A DNA stretch of 64,000 nucleotides from Streptomyces sp. NBC_00878. GTDB taxonomy: Bacteria; Actinomycetota; Actinomycetes; Streptomycetales; Streptomycetaceae. Below, one piece after another: positions 43,564-51,276 of the stretch; within the stretch, counting starts at the first letter, position 1, and each line of letters opens with the position of its first letter. The stretch spans positions 6,014,001 to 6,078,000 of the forward strand of contig NZ_JAPEOK010000001.1 in NCBI RefSeq assembly GCF_026341515.1, in the 5' to 3' direction. Made by a program: the position numbers and the translations under genes. Below the pieces are notes generated by a model. That model was given only the letters and a program-made list of their open reading frames with translations, made no database searches and was not told the DNA's origin.

Positions 43564-45008
43564 ATGTATAAAAAATCGCGAGAGTGCCCCGGAGTGGTGC
43601 TTGCGGCGGCAGCCGTCGCCCAGTTCGCCATCGCCCTGGACCTGTCGGTGGTCAACGTCGCGTTGCCCGCGATGCGCACCGCGCTCGGGTTCGCACCGCT
43701 GGACCTGTCGCGGGTCGTGCATGTCTACGCGCTCACGCTCGGCGGATTTCTGCTGCTGGGGGGCCGCGCATGCGACCTGTACAGCCGGCGTCGGCTGTTC
43801 GTGCTGGGCCTGGCGGTCTTCGGGCTGTGCTCGCTGGCGGGCGGGCTGGCACAGGCACCCTGGCAACTGATCGCCGCCCGCGCGGGTCAGGGCCTGGGGG
43901 CCGCCGCGGCCACCCCGGCCGCGCTGGCGATGCTCACGACCACGTTCACCGAGGGCCCACAGCGTGTGCGCGCGCTCGGGGTGTGGAGCGGGGTGAACGC
44001 CGCGGGCGGAGCACTGGGCGTGCTGGCGGGTGGGCTGCTGACCGACTACGCGGGTTGGCGCTGGGTCATGCTGATCAACCTGCCCATCGTGGCAGTGACT
44101 CTCGCGCTGGTTCTCGCAGGCGTGCCCGCCGAAGCACGCCCCGCCCGGCGCGAGAGGTTGGACCTCCTCGGCGCTGTCCTGGCCACCGGCGGAGTCGGGC
44201 TGCTGGTGCTCGGTGTCGTCCGCACCGACGCGCAAGGGTGGGAGTCTCCAGCCACGTGGGCGATGCTCGTCGCCGCCACCACGCTCCTGGCCGCCTTCGT
44301 CTACGCCGAATCCAAGGCTCCCGCACCGCTGTTGCGCCTCAGTCTGCTGCACAGCCGCTGGGTCGCCGGCGCCAACGTGCTGGTCTTCTTTTCCACTGCT
44401 GGACAGTTCGCGGCGTTCTACTTCGTGTCCCTGTACACGCAGCAGGTTCTGGGCATGGGCGCCGCCGCTACCGGCGCCGCGTTCCTGCCATTCTCCGCGA
44501 GCCTGGTCGCGGGCAGCCTCGTCGCGACCCGCGTCACCGCGGCACGCACCCCCGTGCGGCCCTGGTGCCCGGTGCCCTGCTGGCCGCCGTGGGCCTGGCC
44601 TGGTTCACCTTCATCAGTCCCGACGGCGGCTTCCTCACCGACGTGCTCGGCCCCTGCATCATCACCGGCGTCGGCGTCGGACTGGTCATAGCCCCGATCG
44701 TTGCCGCCGCGACCACCGGCGTCGCCGCCCGCGAGGCCGGCATGGCCTCCGGCCTCATGAACAGCTCCCGCCAACTCGGCGGCTGCATCGGCCTGGCCGC
44801 CCTGGCCACGATCGCCGCACACCGCACCGGCACGGCCACCGACCCCGCCGCGCTCAACGACGGTTACGCCTTGGGCCTGGCCGCCGCCGCCCTCTTCGTG
44901 ATTGCGGCGGTCGTGGCAATCAGTGTGCTGCCCCGCCGCCGGGCCGAAACACCTGCGCCGCGACCTGCCGCCCCTGCAGAGAACCGACTGGAAGGAACGC
45001 CGTCATGA
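43564..45008 (+). pseudogene. DHA2-type MFS drug exporter, frameshifted
   Basis: The first part (43564 to about 44550) encodes a DHA2 exporter: IALDLSVVNVALPAM, GGRACDLYSRRR and WRWVMLINLP. Near 44550, in a run of five C (ACCCCCGTGCGG), the frame is lost. The continuation, LVPGALLAAVGLAWFTF onward, lies in another frame to 45008. One extra C there would give a continuous protein of about 481 aa. It is either a real inactivating deletion or a sequencing error in a homopolymer. A TATAAA follows the first ATG, so translation may really begin at GTG 43594 or 43597. The stop overlaps the cupin start. Confidence 0.8.
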
Positions 45009-45409
45009 CGACGACACCCATCTCACCCATTGACCTGTTCGCCTCAGCGCTGCACATCCACCCCGACGGCGATGTCCAAGCCGCCGAACGGCGGATGACG
45101 AGCAGCGACTCCGGCGCCTGGCAGATCGCGACGTTCCATGTGGAGACCGACGCCGACGTCCACGCCGACCACTGGGAGATGCACCCGGAGGCCGAGGAGG
45201 CGGTGTGCTGCCTGACCGGCGGTGTCCGCCTCTACTTCCGTCCCGCGAGGACCGGCGGCGCCGAGGACATGGTGCGGTTGCAGGCAGGCACCGCCGCGAT
45301 CGTCCCCCGGGGGCGCTGGCATCGCCTGGAGCTGGCCGCCCCCAGCGACCTGATATCGATCACCCTTCGCCACGGCACCCGTCTCGAAAGGCGCACGGCC
45401 CCTCGCTGA
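45005..45409 (+). CDS. Cupin-domain protein
   Basis: 134 aa single-domain cupin. Motif 1 resembles DADVHADHWEMHPEAEEAVCCLTGGV and motif 2 is AAIVPRGRWHRLELA, with His and Glu positions that could hold a metal. It overlaps the MFS gene by 4 bp, so it is co-expressed cargo. It may bind or modify the same small molecule that the exporter and TetR recognise (inference). The ATG at 45005 is preferred because homologous sequence begins there. Confidence 0.8.
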   Translation: MTTTPISPIDLFASALHIHPDGDVQAAERRMTSSDSGAWQIATFHVETDADVHADHWEMHPEAEEAVCCLTGGVRLYFRPARTGGAEDMVRLQAGTAAIVPRGRWHRLELAAPSDLISITLRHGTRLERRTAPR

Positions 45410-45592
45410 GCGGAATGTGGCCCGGCAGATGTGCTGCCGGGCCACCAACTCGCCCTGAACTACGGGCACCTTCTGAACCGTCGGGGCATCGTGGTCGTAA
45501 TTGGCGCCGGTCGCGCGACCGGGAACGTGCTCGGCGTGTCCCATGAACAGTTCGCGATCTTCCACGGAGGGCTGAGGCCCGGGCGATGAGCT

Positions 45593-46474
45593 TCAGAGGA
45601 TCGGCGGGCGACCCAACCGGGTCAGACGCCATACCGTGCGCCACTTCATCGGCTTGCGCGGGCCGCACGGAGTCCGAGCGCCCTCGATGAAACCGCCCCA
45701 CCACGCTTTCAGACCCGTCAGGGACCGCATCCGCAGCATTGTGAGGAGGATCCACACGCCGAGATAGACGGGAATCAATGGCATCGGCAGTCGGCGGCGG
45801 GCCAGCCAGACACGGTTCCGGGCGGTGAACCGGTAGTAGACCGCATGTCGAGCGGGAGACGTTTTCGGATGCTGGAGGACGAGCTCGGGTTCGTAAAGGA
45901 TCTTCCATCCCGCATCAAGCGCACGCCATGCCAAATCAGACTCTTCATGCCCAAAGAAAAACTCCGCCGGCCACAAGTCGATCTGCCGGAGCATGGGCAT
46001 CGAGAAGGCGTGGCCTCCTCCGAGGAAGGCGGTCACCAGACCGCGGCGCATCGGATCGTCCGCGCGCAACCGGGGCACCCAGCGTCGCGCCGTATGTCCG
46101 TGTTCATCAGCGACCCTGAAACCGATGATCCCCAGCTTCGGGTCCTCCGCGAACAACTGCTGGACCTTGCGGAACACGTCGTCGGCGATGAGCAGGCCGT
46201 CGTCGTCCAGCTCGATGACGACGTCGACCCCGCCCGAGTCGCGCAACATCTCCAGACCGACGTTGCGACCGCCGGGGCAGCCCAGATTCTCCTCCAGCGG
46301 GACCTTGGTCACGTTCGCCGGGACGTCCACGTCGATGAGAGGCGTCGCATTGCCGATCAGCACCACCCTCGCCGGAGGCACGTCTTGCTTCTCCACCGAG
46401 GCGAGCAGAGCCTCCAACTCCCTCGGGCGAGTACCCATCGTCACGATGACGACTCCGAGGCGCAGCAATGACAT
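45593..46474 (-). CDS. Family 2 glycosyltransferase carried by the transposon (intact homologue of the disrupted gene)
   Basis: 293 aa. It has GVVIVTMGTRP, ENLGCPGGRN, IELDDDG (DxD region), FLGGGHAFSM, FFFGHEESDLAWRALDAG and a C-terminus ending RTVWRLTRLGRPPIL. Over its whole length it aligns with the two host fragments (37688-38233 and 46613-46963) at clearly diverged but orthologous level. It was not copied from this locus, so it arrived with the transposon. At the insertion core the host reads CACGAG while this gene reads CATGAA, so the copy lacks the target hexamer. The local sequence there is AT-richer. ATG 46474 has GGAG upstream. Confidence 0.9.
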   Translation of the reverse strand: MSLLRLGVVIVTMGTRPRELEALLASVEKQDVPPARVVLIGNATPLIDVDVPANVTKVPLEENLGCPGGRNVGLEMLRDSGGVDVVIELDDDGLLIADDVFRKVQQLFAEDPKLGIIGFRVADEHGHTARRWVPRLRADDPMRRGLVTAFLGGGHAFSMPMLRQIDLWPAEFFFGHEESDLAWRALDAGWKILYEPELVLQHPKTSPARHAVYYRFTARNRVWLARRRLPMPLIPVYLGVWILLTMLRMRSLTGLKAWWGGFIEGARTPCGPRKPMKWRTVWRLTRLGRPPIL

Positions 46475-46606
46475 GACGGCAAACTCCAGTGGTCGACGAA
46501 GACGCCGATGCTAGCCGTGAACGGAGCACCTCTGGCACGTCGAATACATGTCTGCGAGGTGAGTCTCCTGGTGAAGGGGTGCGCCCTGTCTCCTCAGGTA
46601 AGAAAA

Positions 46607-46612
46607 CACGAG
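46607..46612. repeat. Right 6-bp core (CACGAG) of the transposon
   Basis: CACGAG directly precedes GAGACCGAC, where the host glycosyltransferase resumes in frame. It matches the hexamer at 38228-38233. Confidence 0.75.
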
Positions 46613-46963
46613 GAGACCGACCTGGCGTGGCGGGCCGCCGACGCCGGCTGGACCATCCGCTACGAGCCCGAACTGCTGCTCCAGCACCCCAAAACCTCAC
46701 CCGCACGGCACGCCATCTACTACCGCGTCACCGCCCGCAACCGCGTCTGGCTGGTCCGGCGCCGGCTGCCGCTCCCGCTCATCCCGGTCCACCTGGCGGT
46801 CTGGATCGCGCTGACTCTCGTACGGACGCGGTCCGTCGGCGGGCTGCGGGCCTGGTTCGGCGGCTTCGTGGAGGGGCTCCGGGCACCGGCGGGAGAACGC
46901 CGCCCGATGCGCTGGCGGACGGTATGGCGGCTGACGCGACTGGGACGGCCGCCGATCATCTGA
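46613..46963 (+). pseudogene. Family 2 glycosyltransferase, 3' part after the transposon
   Basis: 117 codons including the stop. The fragment continues the broken gene: ETDLAWRAADAGW, then ELLLQHPKTSPARHAIYY, and the conserved end WRLTRLGRPPII. Alone it lacks the nucleotide-sugar binding half and has no proper start, since upstream codons belong to the transposon end. Together with 37688-38233 it forms one gene. Confidence 0.9.
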
Positions 46964-47592
46964 GTCGGCCCGGCCCGGCCCGGCTTTTGCTTGCGGGAAG
47001 CCCCGGTCGGCTGTGGCCTCGGAGGGCGGACGCGTGCTGTCGCGTCGTCCTCGGGCTTGCCCTTGAACTTGTCCTCGGGCCCGCGCACGGATGTTCCCGG
47101 ACCCGTTCACGCGTGCTCCTGAGCCCGCTGACGTGCTTTAGGACCCGATCGCGACGGTGACACTCCCCCGAGCCGCGGCGACTTACGACGCCAACCGCGT
47201 ACCGGAGCGACCGGGTCCGAGTGATGATCAAATCAGGCCACGCCAACCGATCGCTAACATTGGGGCGAACGGTGTGGCGAGGCACAGAGTTTCGCCCGAG
47301 GGGCGGCGGGAGCGGCGGATTCAGGCCGCTGACGGCCGCGGATGGTCGCTGATGGCCGTCGACGGGAAGAGGCGGACAGGTGGACGGCGGACAGCGGTCG
47401 GAGCGGGGGGCCGGGCAGCGCCCTGGCCGATCGCCCGTCCCGTCACCTGCCCCATCACCTGCCTCGTCACCGGCCCCATCACCTGCCCAATCACCTCCCC
47501 CGTCACCTGTCCTTTCGTCCGTCCCGTCGCACGTCCCGCCTGCCGGACCGTCGGCCGGGGCGATGCTTGGGCTGCCGTCGGAGGGGGCGCAC
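46964..47592. other. Intergenic region with repetitive Pro/Ser-like coding ambiguity
   Basis: 629 bp before the preferred SARP start. The frame of the SARP gene is open from 47380 and would encode a Pro/Ser repeat, but third-position GC is better in another frame across the CCCATCACCTGC-type repeats (about 47440-47520). I therefore treat it as leader. No other gene is supported. Confidence 0.45.
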
Positions 47593-50500
47593 ATGCCGCC
47601 GCCCGAGCTGTGTTCCGGGCTGCGGTTCGGACTTCTCGGACCGACCGTCGTGTACGGCGCCGACGGCACGCCTCGGCCGGTGAGCAGCGCCAAGGGACGG
47701 GTGCTGCTCACCGCTTTGCTCCTGGAACCGGGGCGGGTCGTCTCCGTCGACGTACTCAAGGACGCGCTCTGGGGCGGGACGCCACCCGCGTCCGCGCACG
47801 CGTCGCTGCACAACCACGTGACCCGTCTGCGACGGCTCCTGGACGCCCCGGACCGGCTGAGATCGGTGCCGCCCGGCTATCGACTGCGCGTCTCCGAGGG
47901 CGAGTTGGACGTACGCCTCTTCGAGACCCGGATCGCCGCCGCCCGCGCGGCACACGCACGACGGGACTGGGAACGGGCCGTGACCGAGGCAGGGGCGGCG
48001 CTCGGGCTGTGGCGCGGCACCCCACTGAGCAGTATGCCGCCGGGGGCCGGGGGGCTCTCGCTCGTCCAACGCCTGGCGGAGGCAAGGCTGTTCGCGCTGG
48101 AGTGCCGGTACGACGCGGAGCTGGAGCTGGGCCGCGGGGTCTCGGGAGGGGGCGTACGGCTCGCCGGCCTGGCGCCCGAACTGGCCGCGCTGGTCGCGGA
48201 GTTCCCCCTCCGGGAGGCCTTCCACCGCCAGTTGATGATGGTCCTCTACCGGACGGGCCGCCAGGCCGAGGCCCTCGCCGTCCACCGAGACCTCCGGCGC
48301 ACCCTCATCCGCGAACTCGGCGTCGAACCGGGGCTCGCGGTGCGGGAAGCCCACCTGGAGATCCTGCGGGACCAGGATGCGGGGACGGGGAGTGATGGCG
48401 TCACTGGTGATGCCTTCACTGTTGAAGGGGCCGGGGACCGGACCGGTGACGGAGTGGGTGACCGGGTGGGTGACCGGGTGGGTGACGGGCCAGGTGACCG
48501 CGTGGGTGACGGAGTTGGTGTCGTTGAGGCAACGGCTCCCGCCGATCGGCAGTCGGCCGACGGCGACGACGGCGACGACGTCTCCGCGCTGCTGCCCGCC
48601 GAGCCGCCCTCGACCCGCACGGGCCTCGTCGGGGCGGCCCGCCCGCCCTCAGGGGAAGCAGCTCTGGTTGCTCTGGTTGCTCTGGTTGCTCCGGTTGCCC
48701 CGGCTGCATCCGCGGCTCCCGCGGCTCCCGCGGCTCATACGACTCCGGCTGCTCCCACAGCCCACGCGGCCCACGCGGCCCACGCGGCCCACGCGACACC
48801 CGCCGTTCCGAAGGTGCCGGTCAGCGTCCCCCGTCCCGCCCAACTCCCTCCCGCTCCCCTCTGCTTCACGGGCCGCGCCGAGACCATCGGCGGCCTGCGC
48901 GCCGCGCTCGTGGCGGCCCGGGGCGGGCACCCGCGCGTGGCCGTCATCAGCGGCATGGCGGGCGTCGGGAAGAGCGCGCTGGGTGTGCGGGTGGCACACG
49001 GGCTGCGGGCGGAGTTCCCGGACGGCCAGCTGTACGTACGGCTGCACGGGGCCACGCCGGGTGTGCCGCCGCTCACCGTCGGGCGGGCACTCGCCGCGCT
49101 GCTCCGCGACCTGGGCGTGGAACCACGGGGTGTGCCCGAACACCCCGACGCGGCAAGCGCGTTGCTGCGCTCGCTGCTGGCGCCCACCCGCACCCTGCTC
49201 GTACTGGACGACGCCGTGAACGCCGCGCAGGTCCGCCCCCTGCTCCCGGCGGGCCCCGGTTGCGCGGTGATCGTCACCAGCCGTTCGCCCCTCACCGCGC
49301 TGGACGGTGTGACCCGCTTCCCGCTCGCTCCCCTCTCCGCCGAGGAGAGCGCCGAGCTGCTGCGGGCGGTCTCCGGACGGGACGGCCTCGACGGTACGCA
49401 CCCGCTCGTCGGCCTCACCGGACGGCTGCCGCTCGCGCTGCGGATCGTCGCGGCCCGGCTGGCAGCCCGCCAGGTCCTCACACCGGACGCGCTCGCCGGC
49501 CAACTGGCCGCCAGTGACGGACGGTTGCACCACCTTGAGTACGACGACCTCAGCGTGCGCCGCTCGCTCGCGGTGGCCCTCGACGCGCTGCGGGCCTCGG
49601 ACCGCGAGGCCGACCGGGATGCCGCGCTCGCCCTGCGCCGGATCGGCGCGCTCGACCTTCCGACGTACGGGGTCGCGCTCCTCGCCCGCCTCCTGGACAC
49701 CGACGAACGCCGCACCGAGGCCGCCCTCGACCGCCTGGTCGACGTGGCCCTCCTCGACGAAACGACATACGGCCGCTACACCCCACACGACCTGGTACGA
49801 GACTTCGCCCGCGAGGCCGCCCGGGAGACGGACGGGGTTGCCCGGGAGGCGGACGTGGTTGCCCGGGAGACGGCCGAGGAAGTGGGGGAGGGGGAGGGGG
49901 AGGAAACGGGGACGAAGGCCGAAGCCGTAGGTCTCGGCTCCATGGGTTCCGGGCCCACCAACCCCCACCCCACCAACCCCCACCCCACCGACATCGCCCT
50001 CCACTGGTACATCGCCTCCGCCCGTCAATGTGCGCTCGCTCTGCTCCCCTCCGGTGTCGACCGTGACAACCGGCTGGGCGCGACGGCGGCCGAGTCGGAG
50101 CGGGCGGGCGCCGGAGGCGGGGAAGCCGCGCCGTTCGCCTCGGCCGCCGAGGCCGTCGCCTGGGGCGACCGCGAGGTGGCGAACGTCGTCGCGCTCGTCG
50201 AGGGCCGCGCCGCCGCGTCCCCGCTCGTCCCCGTTCTCGTACGCGCCCTCTTCCCGTACCTGCAACGCCGTGGCCGGCTGCGCGAGTTGGCGGCGCTCGG
50301 GCGGCGGGCGCTGGACGTGGCGCGGCGGCTGGGGGACGACGCCGCCGAGGCGATCGCGCTGTCCGACCTGGCGGGCCTGTACTTCATGCGGGGCCAGGCG
50401 GGCAAGGCGCTCGTCCTGACCGACCAGGCCCTCGCGCGCTGGCGCGGCCTCGGCGTCGTCTCGCGCATCCAGCGCTGCCTGAGCAACCGCGGGCTGCTGC

Positions 50501-51099
50501 TCGAAAGCCTGGGCCGGTACGTCGAGTGCGAGCTCGCCCTGCGCGAAAGCCTGGAACTGGCACGGGAGTTGGGCGACATGGACGGCGAGGCCGTCGCCTA
50601 CAGCAACCTCGGCAACCTCCACGAGCACACCGACCCCCGCGCCGCCATCGAGTGGCACGAGCGGAGCCTCGCGCTCGGGGAGACCATGGGCGACTCCCGC
50701 GTCCGTGAGTCCGGGCACTGCAACATCGGGTACGCCCACCTCGCGCTCGGCGAACCGGCCCGCGCGCTGGAGCACTTCGACCGTGCCCTGAGCGTCTCGG
50801 ACGGCGTCGACTGGCAGAGCGGATCCCAGACCCGCCTCGGACTCGTCCGCGCGCTGCGCGCCCTCGACCGCCCCGAGCGGGCCGCCCGCGAGTGTGCCCT
50901 GCTGCTGGAACGCGCCGAACAACGCGCCGACCGCTATACCGCCGGTCTCGCCCGGCACCAGCAGGGCCTCCTGCTCGCCTCGGCGGGCCGCACCGGCGAG
51001 GCCCACGAGCAGTGGGAACTGGCCCTCGACGAGCTGGACGGCACCGACACCACGGTGACCGACGAACTGCGGGACCTACTGCTGAGCCGCATCAACTGA
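47593..51099 (+). CDS. AfsR-like SARP regulator: winged helix - BTAD - NB-ARC - TPR
   Basis: About 1,168 aa. LRFGLLGP opens an OmpR-type winged helix (GRVLLTALLLEPGRVVSVDV to LHNHVTRLRRLL), followed by the BTAD region (VRLFETRIAAARAAHARRDW), a repetitive Gly/Asp and Ala/His linker, an NB-ARC NTPase with P-loop GMAGVGKSA, and TPRs at the C-terminus. AfsR-like proteins activate antibiotic genes or other regulators by binding direct repeats near -35 boxes. ATG 47593 is chosen because GGAGGGGG lies 5 nt upstream; an in-frame GTG at 47380 would add 71 Pro/Ser-rich residues. It is about 14 kb from the PKS-NRPS operon, so control of that cluster is unproven. Confidence 0.9.
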   Translation: MPPPELCSGLRFGLLGPTVVYGADGTPRPVSSAKGRVLLTALLLEPGRVVSVDVLKDALWGGTPPASAHASLHNHVTRLRRLLDAPDRLRSVPPGYRLRVSEGELDVRLFETRIAAARAAHARRDWERAVTEAGAALGLWRGTPLSSMPPGAGGLSLVQRLAEARLFALECRYDAELELGRGVSGGGVRLAGLAPELAALVAEFPLREAFHRQLMMVLYRTGRQAEALAVHRDLRRTLIRELGVEPGLAVREAHLEILRDQDAGTGSDGVTGDAFTVEGAGDRTGDGVGDRVGDRVGDGPGDRVGDGVGVVEATAPADRQSADGDDGDDVSALLPAEPPSTRTGLVGAARPPSGEAALVALVALVAPVAPAASAAPAAPAAHTTPAAPTAHAAHAAHAAHATPAVPKVPVSVPRPAQLPPAPLCFTGRAETIGGLRAALVAARGGHPRVAVISGMAGVGKSALGVRVAHGLRAEFPDGQLYVRLHGATPGVPPLTVGRALAALLRDLGVEPRGVPEHPDAASALLRSLLAPTRTLLVLDDAVNAAQVRPLLPAGPGCAVIVTSRSPLTALDGVTRFPLAPLSAEESAELLRAVSGRDGLDGTHPLVGLTGRLPLALRIVAARLAARQVLTPDALAGQLAASDGRLHHLEYDDLSVRRSLAVALDALRASDREADRDAALALRRIGALDLPTYGVALLARLLDTDERRTEAALDRLVDVALLDETTYGRYTPHDLVRDFAREAARETDGVAREADVVARETAEEVGEGEGEETGTKAEAVGLGSMGSGPTNPHPTNPHPTDIALHWYIASARQCALALLPSGVDRDNRLGATAAESERAGAGGGEAAPFASAAEAVAWGDREVANVVALVEGRAAASPLVPVLVRALFPYLQRRGRLRELAALGRRALDVARRLGDDAAEAIALSDLAGLYFMRGQAGKALVLTDQALARWRGLGVVSRIQRCLSNRGLLLESLGRYVECELALRESLELARELGDMDGEAVAYSNLGNLHEHTDPRAAIEWHERSLALGETMGDSRVRESGHCNIGYAHLALGEPARALEHFDRALSVSDGVDWQSGSQTRLGLVRALRALDRPERAARECALLLERAEQRADRYTAGLARHQQGLLLASAGRTGEAHEQWELALDELDGTDTTVTDELRDLLLSRIN

Positions 51100-51153
51100 C
51101 CTTCTGCACAAGGAGATTGATTGCAGGGGGGACCGGAAATACGCAGGGCGCGT

Positions 51154-51249
51154 CCCGCGTCCCTTGCCCTCCCGCGTCCCTTGCCCTCCCGCGTCCCTTG
51201 CCCTCCCGCGTCCCTTGCCCTCCCGCGTCCCTTGCCCTCCCGCGCCCCA
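51154..51249. repeat. 17-bp tandem repeat (CCCGCGTCCCTTGCCCT)5
   Basis: Five perfect 17-bp units (51154-51238) plus a partial sixth, in the short gap between the convergent SARP and DNA polymerase genes. No coding frame through it is credible. Confidence 0.9.
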
Positions 51250-51276
51250 TCCCCTCCAGCGCCCTTCCCCTCCCGC

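Larger units (their letters stand above)
38234..46612. mobile_element. Tn554-type transposon, 8,379 bp, inserted in a glycosyltransferase gene
   Basis: Boundaries are set by the broken gene: sequence between 38234 and 46612 is foreign, and removing it rebuilds the reading frame exactly. The left end holds the transposition trio: two tyrosine recombinases of about 390 and 866 aa and a small HTH/coiled-coil protein, in TnpA-TnpB-TnpC order with overlapping genes. Cargo is a TetR/MFS/cupin unit and a complete homologue of the disrupted glycosyltransferase. There are no terminal inverted repeats of IS type. The left end carries two GATGTGTG motifs (38262 and 38320) and two GTTAAC motifs (38233 and 38301), which may bind recombinase. 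Confidence 0.88.

Noticed and set aside
47380..47592. N-terminal Pro/Ser extension of the SARP protein
   Set aside because: Third-position GC favours another frame there, and a strong ribosome binding site precedes ATG 47593.
47593..51099. SARP gene as cluster-situated regulator of the PKS-NRPS operon
   Set aside because: It is about 14 kb away, beyond a transposon and unrelated genes, and I see no SARP-type heptamer repeats before the operon.
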